A stretch of 64,000 bases of DNA, taken from Metallyticus violacea. Its lineage: Eukaryota > Arthropoda > Insecta > Mantodea > Metallyticidae. Below, piece by piece: positions 46,916 to 57,011 of the stretch. The notes beneath the pieces are model-generated. The model worked only from the letters and a program-made list of their open reading frames with translations, searched no databases and was not told the origin of the DNA. Location: positions 158,159,501 through 158,223,500 of the forward strand of contig CM060833.1 of NCBI GenBank assembly GCA_030762175.1. Reading direction: 5' to 3'. The position numbers were made by a program, and so were the translations under genes. Each line of letters starts with the position of its first letter. The stretch's first letter is position 1.

Positions 46916-46933
46916 TGGCCGAGGTCGTTAAGG
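46916..46933 (+). promoter_or_regulatory. Pol III A box of SINE B
   Basis: TGGCCGAGGTCGTTAAGG fits the A box of Ser/Leu-type tRNAs (TGGCCGAGTGGTTAAGG) with a small change in the loop. Confidence 0.75.
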
Positions 46934-46959
46934 CACGGACTCGTGAGCGGGAGGTCTGC

Positions 46960-46970
46960 GGTTCGAATCC
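46960..46970 (+). promoter_or_regulatory. Pol III B box of SINE B
   Basis: GGTTCGAATCC is an exact B-box sequence, placed 26 bp after the A box, which is within the usual tRNA range. Confidence 0.8.
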
Positions 46971-47223
46971 CGCCAGGACCGTCCTCCCTGACTGGGGTTT
47001 TTTCCAGGTTTTCCTCAGTCTTCATAACTGGCAAATGCCGGGGAGGTACCTAAACTTAGGCCTGGAACGCTTCCTTCCTTAAAAAAAAAAATATCCTTTC
47101 CCAATTTATCATTTCATCTCATGTATCATCAGTGTCCACCGCCTGTGGTGCCTCAGTAGTAAAAACGGGCGTTAAACACTACTCAAAAAAAAAAAAAAAA
47201 AAAAAAAAAAGTGAGATCTTTGA

Positions 47224-47599
47224 GAGAGATGGCAGAAGTCGTTACACCTCACTTAACTGAGGGAACAATAGTCGATGGCTTTTGTACGCTTAAGCCAGTG
47301 CGAAATAGGTCAAGAACTGGAAGATCTAAAATTTAAACGGCTCGGTAGGGGGGGGGGGGGAGTCCATTATTAGTGCAGTTCGTTGACTGCAAACTGGAAA
47401 AATATGGCGTTATGTTTTAGGCAGCACGTCAACACTTGTAGGCAAGAATAATACCATAATCGGATATCCCTGAATAAAAGGAATCTGAAGGAGAAGTTAA
47501 CACTCGTCAGGAAGTACCGAAACTTCTGGGCTCAGTGGGAAGCATAGGAGCAGGTAGCATGGTGCAAAAATAAGGAAGAAATGAATTCTCGGCACTAAT
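47224..47599. other. Spacer with a G run
   Basis: No confirmed feature. A run of 13 G residues lies near 47349-47361. It may contain the decayed front part of the Tc1-like element. Confidence 0.35.
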
Positions 47600-47810
47600 A
47601 CCTACGGTAATATGAAGGCAATGCTAGTTTGGGATTACATGAATGCCGCAGGAGCGCGCCTACTGTACTTTTTCGATGGAGTGACGGACCATAAAATGTA
47701 TATGGGACTTGAAAGCTTAACCTACATGCTAATAATGCCTTAAAAACAACTTGCATTTTCCAGCAAAAGAACGACCCTTAAAATATTCGAATTCCTCCTT
47801 TACTCTTAAA
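47600..47810 (+). pseudogene. Tc1-like transposase fragment
   Basis: The plus strand reads VWDYMNAAGARLLYFFDGV then DHKMYMGLE, and after a frameshift LHANNALKTTCIFQQKNDP. Tc1 transposases have VWGC....G.G.L.FI.G..D...Y..IL...L followed by F.QDNDPKH. Here the catalytic D of QDNDP appears as K and the following PKH is lost. Confidence 0.6.
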
Positions 47811-49159
47811 TTAATCCAAATAAAACACTTATATTCTATTCTGGAGAAGAAAAACCAGCTTTCCCAACACAGCAGGTTTGAAACAATTCTTCATGCAGAA
47901 GAGAACCGAATTGACAACTACGGCAGAGTTGGCAGAATAAAACCATGGATGCTTGAAGCGGTAATCAACGCAAAAAGCAAACCTACAAAACATCAAATAT
48001 TAGAACGTTAGTAAAATAAAAACATACTTAAATCATAAATACACGATAATTTTCGTACAAAAGAAACATAATTTGACCCGTTCTTAATATGTCAATATTT
48101 TTTTTCTGACACGGAAAACAAAAAGATAATTTCATAATTCTGCTATTATCCGTTTTTCTAACTTTCCTTTCGTATAATTCTGCACTTTTTACCGCCATTT
48201 TCTTAGTGTACAGCGCACTCATTGTAATTGTTTTTTAATTTCATTCACAAATACACCTACAAGAAGTGGAAATGATTTTTTTCACTCACTGTCATTCAGC
48301 ATTAAATGACTAACGCCTCTTATATGCAAATATACTGTGCACTAGCCGCCATAGTAGGATAAAAACAAATCTCAGCCGAAGTATACTGCTAATTTGTGAT
48401 AATCGTACTTCAAACTCATTACGATAATAATTTAGTAAATTATGAATTATGTTTGTGTACCTACCAACATCCTACACCACTGACTCTTGGTAATTACTTA
48501 GGATGAACGATTTTTGCCCTGTCGTTAAGCCCGGAAATCGCAAATGCTAAAAAGATTGACTCAACATTTCGTATCGTAGAATGTTCCGATTTGAAAACTT
48601 CAGGCTTAGAGCAGAACTAGCACCTTCGCCCGCAGACTTGCAAAAATTCTCTCGGGTGTTCTAGTAAAGCGACAGAAGTTTTGTTTACTCTGTAGTTTCA
48701 ATATTCTGTTACCCTTAGATTCCAAAAGCAGAGCTTTGCAAAATAACAGAAGCAGATCTTTTGGCGATGCGTTGGCATAAACTTGTCTCTCTCGCTGATG
48801 GTAATGATACAAAGTCAAGGTGCTTGTCATCAGTTGGTATGCGTGTAATGTGCTTGAAAATGTGTAGGTGATTTGATTTTATTGTAACACAGCATAGAGG
48901 GAAATACCATTATTCCTATTATATAGCAATAAAACAGTACAATTTGTCTAATTTGAAACTTTTTATATAAATTATTCTTTATATAAAATGTTTTGACTTA
49001 TTAAATTTTATTTGTGTACTACAAATATTTATTTGGATTTATGGTTACCTATTTTTCACTTTTCTATGGTCCCTTATGCTGTGGATTCAAAAACTTGCAT
49101 TTACATTTCATCATTGCACAAACATTCCTTTAAGTAATTACTGCATTTTAATAATTACA
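47811..49159. other. Spacer, nothing recognised
   Basis: No supported gene or repeat. The 86-codon frame at 47751-48011 overlaps the Tc1 scrap out of frame and has no motif. Confidence 0.4.
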
Positions 49160-49898
49160 TTTCTATAATCATTCTCTAACTTGTGTGGCCTTATATTTTG
49201 GGGAAACTCAGTTAAAAATGAGCGTGTCTTCCTATTACAGAAAAAAGCCAATCGCTGGTGCACATAGCAGACATTCATGCAGAAACTTCTTTAGGCAATT
49301 TGAAATTTTAACTCCTCTAAGTTAATATAAATTATCATGATATTTTACATAAGAAATAAAGAAAAATTTGTACAAAATCAAAATATACACGACAAAAACA
49401 CTAGACAAAAGCAAATCTACATAGACCAGTTTCAACAATTGCTGCCATGAAAAAAAGAATTTATTTGCAATGCATTTTAAAAAAAAAAAGTTCCTCCCTA
49501 TAACCTAAAAGCCTTAATAAACAATGGCAAATCCTTCAAATTTGCTCTCAGAAAATACACTGTAAAAAGGCTTATTATTCTATAAAAGAATATGAGTAAC
49601 AATATATTATAATGAATTAAAAACACTGTAATGATGTTATATTAATGTATATTTAAATATTGATATAGTATAATTTGTGTGACAGTGGTTTGTGTGTATC
49701 TGCTTCTCTGGTGGTTTTTTTTTTATGCTGAATTATTTTAGGTGTTGCTTTTTTCATTTTTATTGTAACCATTTATGCAGATGTGCATGATATTTTTTGT
49801 AAATGTAGAATGTAAGCTACTAAATAAGAAATTCAATGTTCGTAAATATGACTGCTTCGCGAACTCACGGAATGCTCCAGAAACTAAACTAAACTAAA
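49160..49898 (+). pseudogene. Jockey/CR1-like LINE, ORF2 end and 3' UTR
   Basis: Blocks in drifting frames read FWGNSV then ERVFLLQKKANR, IRNKEKFVQNQNIHDKNTRQ, and NLKALINNGKSFKFALRKYT ending in KEYE. Insect non-LTR retrotransposons often end with a segment resembling YG..FWGNS......VF.LQKKA.R, then IH...TR, then LP..IK....FK..LK..L....FY...E. About 240 bp of T-rich 3' UTR follow, ending in an AAACTAAACTAAACTAAA repeat at 49881-49898, like the short tandem tails of several LINE clades. The reverse transcriptase core is absent. Confidence 0.7.
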
Positions 49899-50086
49899 GG
49901 GAAATTTCTGATTCCCTATTCACACGATTTGTACCGTTGCAGGTTGCACAGGAAGGCTGTTATACTCTTATCACACACCAAGTAACAACAGTTAATTTTC
50001 CGATAACACAAAGGGCCGCGAAATCGGCGTTTTTCTTTGTTTATAAAAAAATTATAATACTTCTTTCCCATACATAAATAGAGTCC

Positions 50087-50176
50087 GTGCAGTTTAGCTT
50101 TCTGACCATGGACGTTCAATTATTGCTCACTGTGCAGTTTAGCTTTCTGACCATGGACGTTCAATTATTACTCACT
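50087..50176 (+). repeat. 45-bp tandem duplication
   Basis: Two adjacent units (50087-50131 and 50132-50176) starting GTGCAGTTTAGCTTTCTGAC differ at one position (TATTGCTC against TATTACTC), so the duplication is recent. Confidence 0.95.
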
Positions 50177-50494
50177 GTGAGGCTTGTCAGTGTAAACAGT
50201 CTTAATACGGGCATTAATTGATGAGTATATTTAATAAAGAATTACCGTTAAGCTAATTTTAAATTTGTTAGTAAAGATGCAAATGTTAGCTTTGTGACAC
50301 TCATTGTATTAATTTTAATGCGTTAACATGTTATGAATGTATGTGCATCACCGATATTTTTATTTGATCAATTATGTTTATGCGCTTAATTTTATTCGTA
50401 CCATAAACGGAAATGTTCTTAGGGTCAAGAGATAATTATGTTGGCAAGAACCGATTTTCCTTAGCTCATACGTTTATTGCTCTGTTTATCATAG

Positions 50495-50568
<74 letters not shown>
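50495..50568 (+). repeat. (ATT)n microsatellite
   Basis: About 24 uninterrupted ATT units. Confidence 0.97.
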
Positions 50569-50570
<2 letters not shown>

Positions 50571-50834
50571 CGATCCATACAATAAAATTCAAGGCACAAA
50601 CGTGTTAAAAGTCATTAAAAGTCCTGTCTCATTAAAAACTGACACAATTTGAAAAGTTTCATTACACATTTATTATTAAAATGAGAAGGGAAAATGGCAT
50701 GGGCGGGAAACTACTAACGGTGACAGTAAATAATTATGATCTTGTAGTTTCTTGGCTGGAGTGTTAATGATTAGCCTCGTACATTCCAGACCTTGCTGTT
50801 ACCGAATTTTCCCTTGTTTATTATAGATTGTCAA

Positions 50835-51600
50835 CTGTAATTGTGCACATTGTAAACAGAAATGCAAATATTGTTAGATAACGGCCGAATTATTTTACGC
50901 TCATTTTGTGTTTTGCTTTTGTTTATGTTTATTGTAAGCAAGTATAAATACTTGGAATTTTTGTTCCAATAAACATACAAAGGAGAAGAGAGGAAAATAG
51001 TTGCAGCCGGGAGAACAGCAATAACATAACCCCTACACTAAGCCCAAATTTAACCAAAATTCATAACAAAGCTGGAATGCCACCTTCTGAGTCATTTGCA
51101 TTTAAGACTGTTGTATATTTAATATAATTTCTTTTTTTTTTTTTTTTTTCTAGCTAAATATAACCAAAGGATTTTTTTTGATTTATTTAAGGACGCTCTT
51201 TAACAGCATAACCAAAGGAACTGTTACACAGTTAAGTATATGTTTACATGCCATGCCATGTATATTGGAAACAAAAATACAAACATATAAAACAAACATG
51301 AATTATATTATACTCATTTTGTATTTTGCGCTTATTTATATTTATTAACCACTAGTACAAATGCATGAAAACGTTGTTCCAATAAACATACAAAGGAAAA
51401 AAGAAATAAATTGTTCCTGTCCGAAGAGAAGCAAAAACATAACCCCTTCGCGAAGTACAGTTAACCAAAAGTCATAAAAAAGTAGGAGTGCCACCTTCTA
51501 GGATAATGAAATTTATAATTCCTATATACTATTTAAGATATTTTAATTTTTATTCTAGCTAACACCCAAGCAATGCAACTACATCATATTTGTTTACATT
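50835..51600 (+). repeat. Diverged tandem duplication, ~365-bp unit
   Basis: Unit 1 (about 50835-51245) and unit 2 (about 51246-51600) share, in order, CTCATTTTGT, TTGTTCCAATAAACATACAA, ATAACCCC, GCCACCTTCT and TCTAGCTAA. Equivalent points are 413 bp apart, of which 48 bp is the SINE A insertion and its duplication in unit 1. Each unit contains an AATAAA. Beyond 51565 the similarity may continue into a partial third unit. Function unknown. Confidence 0.75.
51172..51207 (-). repeat. SINE A, 36-bp 5'-truncated insertion
   Basis: Contains only the final SINE A segment (GCTGTTAAAGAGCGTCC, TAAATAAAT and a short A run, minus strand). ATAACCAAAGGA at 51160-51171 and 51208-51219 is a perfect 12-bp target-site duplication. 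Confidence 0.92.
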
Positions 51601-53959
51601 CACAATTGTTACATGTAGGATTGTTTACATTCATATTTACATGCAAACCTCTTTACATGAAACAAAACCTGATTATTTGGGTACATATGGTGTTCTAGCA
51701 CATAAAAAGTATATGCTGCCACACCAGTGTAATAGAAATTTTCACAGTATTTATAAGATTACAGGATTTACAACGTTACCTTATAGGTTGGTATTTATCC
51801 AGCCATGTGATGCAGCAACGATTTACCCCAAATATTACGATATTTATGTGCACAACAGTATCCATCCAAATATGTTTTCTCTTATTGCTGTTTAAAAACC
51901 TTCGTTCCTTACTAATTCACTCGACCACGATTCACAATTTCACTGACACCCAGCACCATAAATAAAGTTTCCACTGCCAACTCTCGCTCCAGAAAAAGAT
52001 CCCTTGCTATATATAGAATTCTGACCTGCACACTATGTCTGGTGTGCTATTATACTACAGTGGCATGTGGCACACAAGTAAAAGCACGACAAAAACACGA
52101 GAAATCCTCCAGTTTGTAACGAAATAAACTAGCTTTCACTGCTCTTGCAATCCTGCGTCCGCTACTAACAGCAGAGAAACGCGAGCTAACGCGATGGCCG
52201 ACCGCCAGGCGGCGATGTCTGAGCTGTTTGATGCGGAACGGAGCTGCCAACGTGACGCCATACAAATCTACTAGAATGTGGTGACTTTTAGTCTGCGGAG
52301 CAGACGTTAGTTCTGCTGACGGAATGCGCACGGCGGATAGGCGGGGGAAGTAGAAGTGGCTCTCGCTCTCTGCCCCGCGTAGTTTGGAATACCAAGAAAA
52401 ATAAAAGTTGTATCCCGTTATAGAATTAAATGGTTATTTTTTAGAAATAAATTTGCAGGTAAATAAAAGATGTCATTTTATATCATCATTTTATATCCCC
52501 AATATTTGCTGAGGCGGTTTAACGGTTGACCAAGTTGACACAGAGTCTCAACAATGTGCGAACCTTCTACATAGTCTTTTATTCTCCTAAACACGAAACA
52601 GCTGTTCACTATTAAATATATGCATATGAAACGATATATAATTAAAGCATCTGTAGTAGTCTTTCTAGTCAAATGATGGGGAAATGCCCTAAACTTAGAT
52701 TTAAAACGCTTCCTTCCCAAAACTCCTTCCGAATTTTTCATTTCATCTTACGTGCCATGACATAGAGCCTGGGTTTAAGGCAAAACGCCTTCCTTATTAG
52801 TGACCGTCAGAAAAGATCTTTGTATATAGAAATTATATTCTTGAGTTATCAAAAAGTATGGGAAAGTTTTTTGTGGTATTTTGCTGCCTATTTTGGATAT
52901 GCTGCCGATTATTTTCTACTATTGTAGTTTAGTGCTCATTGACAAAAATTTGAATTAATTGTTTGTTTCCAAAGCAGCTGGTGTAAAGAATGCTTTGCGA
53001 GGATTTCATTTTATAAACGAAATGCTCTATGGCTAACAATGTGTTTAACTTTGGAAAAAAAAAAAAAAAAAAAAAAAGTCATTCGGTAATAGGTTGCCAA
53101 GTAGTCAAGTTTACTCTGTTTTCGTTTCTGAGTTCCCCACTTCAGCTTGCATTTATGACGTGTAAAAATAATCACTGCCTCGGCATGATTCCCATAACAA
53201 AGATTTAAACAGCTTAATAAGTAAATAGACGACGCTTGTCCACAAGTTAAAGGAGACTACAGCATCGTAAATTTTCACTGAGATACTGGGCTTTCCAGCG
53301 GCACCCTTTGTTAGACTCAACAAGGGATAGATACTCCTTTCAACTATGCACATTGTTAATATAAAAATATTTAGTAGGTAAGTCAGCTGTTTGATAAATT
53401 TTTTGCGTATTTTATGTAATTTTCTTTGCGTTTACAAAATGTAAGAATCGTTATTTAATTGTTTTCTTATTGTACAAGAAAGGAATTGCTTACAACTTTA
53501 GGTGAGTATTAATTCAAAGTTATTTTTTCAAATTTAATAATTACTGTCTTTAAATACGTTCAAATACCAGTAATAGTGTTAATAACCTACCTAAATTAAA
53601 TTAAATAATTTTTTAATTCCTGAACATTTGGTCTCCAGCCATCAGTGTTTGCGCCTGTATAAAGAGACATTAAACACTATCAAAAAATTAATAAAAAAAA
53701 AAGAAAGAATATAAAACCTAAACTTGAAATATAGCCCATGCATATTGCTCTGTTAATGAAATGAACTAAAGAATAGAAACAACCGCAAGGAATTTAAATA
53801 TAGCAATATTTTACCTGGAATTCGCTTTTTGGCCTGCATGCACATAGCCCAATCTGAGGTTCAACGTCCAAAAAGAAAGCGAGGTGCACACCGAGAGATG
53901 TCAAAAGGAAGGAAAGCGGAAATACCATCACGGTCTTCCAGTGCGAGCACAGCGACCTC
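51601..53959. other. Spacer with a CpG-rich patch and SINE B scraps
   Basis: No gene confirmed. 52677-52765 (+) matches the body of SINE B (CCCTAAACTTAGAT, CGCTTCCTTCC, CATTTCATCTTA), and 53639-53703 (+) matches its tail (CATCAGTGTT, CATTAAACACTATC), both diverged. An A run lies at 53056-53077. Confidence 0.5.
52000..52390. other. CpG-rich patch with upstream TATA-like site
   Basis: From about 52130 to 52380 CpG dinucleotides are frequent (for example ACGCGATGGCCGACCGCC and GCGCACGGCGGATAGGCGGG), in contrast with the AT-rich flanks. CTATATATAG at 52006-52015 could be a TATA box. A 93-codon minus-strand frame (52050-52331) spans the patch, but its residues match nothing I recognise. It could be a promoter with first exon or an unrecognised GC-rich repeat. 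Confidence 0.35.
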
Positions 53960-53974
53960 AGCGGTTATAATGTT

Positions 53975-54665
53975 TATTAGTGCTGATCGATAAGTCCATG
54001 CAAGAATAAGAAATGCATAGCTTTTGGGGATAAACATCCCATTATTTTTCAACATAATCTGTCTATCCTGGTGGTCTAGTGGTAACCCAGTACCTCGTAG
54101 ACAATTTCGGGTTCAATCCCGGCCAGGATCGATGAATTATTTCGGGCGCAAAAATCCTAAGTATGGCTTCCTTCGGAAGGGAAGTAAAGCCTTGGGTCCC
54201 GTATCGTACATTTACGACAAGTCTCAAGCCTGAAAGAAGAGGCCTCTGGGCAAAATTTATCGGCCGTTTCACGCCCGGAATTGAATGGATGCTGATGATC
54301 TGAGATGTCAAAGAGAGTCGGTAAATAAAACAAATCAACACAATTTCCTTCCAAATCTTATTGCACAGATTTTATAATTTGTTCATCTCATTCATAAAAT
54401 GTAAAATTTTCAGCTCTGTAAAATGCGCTTTGTTTTGGCAACACCTCTTCATTTGATGCGAATTTCTGTCCTGCTTGCCATTTCTTCATGTTGGGAAATT
54501 GGAAATACTCAGAAAGAACAATCCTGTGCGTTGAAGAGTTATCGTGATGGAACACTTTGTCTTTAACAAACGAGGACTGTTCTTGATCACATCCTTAATT
54601 GCCCCTGCAACATAGCGAAATATTCACCAGTTATGACTTTGCCATTCTCCAAAAAGTTAATTAAA
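53975..54665 (-). pseudogene. Mariner-type transposase, C-terminal part, split by SINE A
   Basis: On the minus strand, outside the SINE, frames read INFLENGKVITGEYFAM, then KVFHHDNSSTHRIV, then FQFPNMKKWQAGQKFASNEE, and finally DYVEK followed by a stop beyond the SINE. This is the second catalytic block and the C-terminal part of a mariner group with the pattern FLFPNLKKWL.GK.F.SNEE. The third aspartate block between HDN and FPN is deleted. The right-hand 3' end near 53976-54000 (TGCTGATCGATAAGTCCATG) looks like a terminal repeat. Confidence 0.75.
54061..54334 (+). repeat. SINE A, full length, inside mariner
   Basis: Plus-strand copy with A box TGGTCTAGTGGTAACC and B box GGTTCAATCCC. The anticodon-arm region (CCTCGTAGACAATTTC) differs from most other copies. 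TCAACATAATCT (54049-54060) and TCAACACAATTT (54335-54346) form a worn 12-bp duplication that falls on the last codons of the mariner transposase. Confidence 0.9.
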
Positions 54666-54865
54666 TTTTAAGAGCTCATAATAATAGTAGGCCATAGTAC
54701 TGTCTTTAAAAAATGAAATAAACAAGGGTTGAAATTAATGAAATACCAAAATTTAATTAAACATGTATACTTTAAAAGAACATATGCGCAATGTAACTAA
54801 CACATAATAATTAACTAATGTTTGCAAATAAAATTAAAATAACGATAAATTGGCATATTGTACAT

Positions 54866-55157
54866 TTTTATTTTATTTATTTACGGACGATCTTTAACAG
54901 CTCAGGTCATCAGCGTCCCATTCAATTCAGGGTGTGAAACGGCCGACAAATTTTGCTCAGAGGCCTCTCTTTCAGGCTTGAGGTTCTTTATCGTGCTGTG
55001 TATGTGCAACACGGGACCCACGGCTTTACTTCCCTTCTGAAGGAAGTCATACTTCGGATTTTACGCCCAGAAATCCATCGATCCTGGTTGGGTTTGAACC
55101 CGCGATCTTGGGTGTAGAAGGCAAGTATGGTTACCACTACACCATCAGGACCGACAC
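54866..55157 (-). repeat. SINE A, full length
   Basis: Minus-strand copy with complete head and tail. ATTGTACAT at 54857-54865 and 55158-55166 is a 9-bp duplication. Confidence 0.9.
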
Positions 55158-55166
55158 ATTGTACAT

Positions 55167-55487
55167 GAATAGGCTTGTATTAAATAATGCAGATGAGTGC
55201 ATGATTACATTACTGACAATGAATCATTTTTTCAATGGCAAGATTGGCTTTTACAGTGATTTTCTTATAATATGTTACACGAATTAGGAATCTTGTGACC
55301 CTGCTTACGGGAATGCAATTAACATAGTAAATTAATGCTTTTTACTGCCATACATTTGTCACTTTATTTCTATAACATACCACTACACGTGTGAGAATAT
55401 CTTGTTTGAAATAATTTACTTAAATTAGAAAATAACTTAGGTTACAGGAAACTTTCCTCAATTGAGGCAATAATAATAATAATAATG

Positions 55488-55519
<32 letters not shown>

Positions 55520-56692
55520 CATCTGTGGGATTACACACAAAGGCCAGCCCAACAGGAATCGCCACGAAGTGCGCTACTGAGTCACGTGGACAGTCCAGTG
55601 GCAGTACACCAATGTTATCTAATTACGTCCAGACGTCGTTGCAACCAGCAAATGTTGAACGTGAGGCGCCCTACTTTGCAACGGGACATTCAGATTTGAT
55701 CTGTACAATTAATTAGCAGATAAATATTTAATTCTGTTTAATTATTTAATTTACGTAGATTAATATTTCATGATACAATTGTAAAATGATGTAGATTGTT
55801 TCGAGAATCGGAAATCTTGGCTGGAAAGATGAAAACTTTCATGTAACCGAAAGCGACTGGTGCCATAAGCAAGGTCATAAACTAAATAGCTAGGGGACCT
55901 TTCTTTTCATCAAAGTAAAAATAAGTCCTTGAAATAGATTGCGGTGAGTAGCTTTCATCTTGGACATCCGTCCCTTAAAAAGAGAAATTCTCGCTCCCTC
56001 AAAAACGTCTCTAGCCAACATACAATGAATCAAGACTAGCCAACGAGTTTTCGGATTTCAAAATGTCTTTTTGAGAAACTTTCGGGGGAAAGATGTTAAG
56101 CCTATAGGAAGGAAATTTGGTTACGCGTCTGTTATGCCTAGAAATTTGAATTCCCGTAGAAGACGCGCAGAAAGTCGAGTCAAAGCATTTTTGAAGGCTT
56201 TTTCGTTCAGTTCGCTTCGAGAGACGAGAATACTATACAGTACGCTTCGGAAAGTGAGATAGGGCTGTTCAGTTGAGAAATATAAAGTCGTGAAATGGAA
56301 TGTAAAACTCTATTTGTTTGGAAGATATTGATAATGTAATTTTGAGTATGCGAAGGACTATAGAATTTGTAAGTACAGAGTCAATAAATATTTAAAATTC
56401 TCCATATCCTTGCTAATGGTAAGAAAGCATCGCCTAAGGAAAAGGAGCAATAAAGTGTAAACAGTTTAATCAATTGTGAAACTTTAATCGTAACTTCCGC
56501 AGTGTCTTCTCAGTGATCCACCCCTCCTTTTCTCCCTTAGTAAAATTCCAGATAAGCCTTATAGTAATTTCAGCATCCCTGAGACGATCGCGGCAGCAGG
56601 AGGGTTCAACGCAGACTTCTTTCTTGGTGCGTCAACAGTAAACATCATCATCCTTTATCAATCAGCCGCAAACTTGACACCTCAATGGGGGC
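55167..56692. other. Spacer with (AAT)n
   Basis: No gene recognised. An AAT repeat with one ATG-containing interruption lies at 55468-55519. The 63-codon frames at 55525-55716 and 56071-56262 have no motif. Confidence 0.4.
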
Positions 56693-56934
56693 AGAAATCA
56701 TTCGTTGTTGATTGATTTATTTAAGGACGCTCTTTAACAGCTCAGGTCATCAGCGTCCCATTCAACTCAGGGCGTGAAACGGCCGACAAATTTTGCTCAG
56801 AGGCCTCTCTTTCAGGCTTGAGGTTCTTTTTCGTGCCGTAAATGTACGACACGGGACCCACGGCTTTACTTCCCTTCCGAAGGAAGCCCATACTTAGGAT
56901 TTTTACGCCCGAAAAAATCCATCGATCATGGCCG

Positions 56935-56945
56935 GGTTCGAACCC
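56935..56945 (-). promoter_or_regulatory. Pol III B box of SINE A
   Basis: GGTTCGAACCC on the minus strand is an exact B-box sequence, 26 bp after the A box. Confidence 0.8.
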
Positions 56946-56971
56946 GCGTTTTGGGCGTAGGAGGCAAGTAT

Positions 56972-56987
56972 GGTAACCACTACACCA
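56972..56987 (-). promoter_or_regulatory. Pol III A box of SINE A
   Basis: TGGTGTAGTGGTTACC on the minus strand fits the tRNA A-box pattern TRGYNNARNNGG. Confidence 0.7.
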
Positions 56988-57011
56988 CCAGGACCGACAG
57001 AAATCATTCGT

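Larger units (their letters stand above)
46906..47210 (+). repeat. SINE B, full length and young
   Basis: The best-preserved SINE B. The CCGCCACGGGTGGCC head is followed by intact boxes, the complete body and a 26-A tail (47185-47210). GTGAGATCTTTGA at 46893-46905 and 47211-47223 is a perfect 13-bp target-site duplication. Confidence 0.96.
49899..50834. other. Spacer with a tandem duplication and (ATT)n
   Basis: No gene recognised. The 45-bp duplication and the ATT microsatellite are listed separately. Confidence 0.45.
56706..56998 (-). repeat. SINE A, full length and young
   Basis: The copy closest to the family consensus. AGAAATCATTCGT at 56693-56705 and 56999-57011 is a perfect 13-bp duplication. 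The head lacks a few bases beside the B box (CGCGTTTTGGGCGTAG on the plus strand). Confidence 0.95.

Noticed and set aside
50495..50568. A CRISPR-like or satellite array
   Set aside because: It is a simple trinucleotide repeat without spacers. No CRISPR array is expected or seen in this eukaryotic sequence.
50413..50652. An open frame with a long poly-tyrosine tract
   Set aside because: It is a translated (ATT)n microsatellite.
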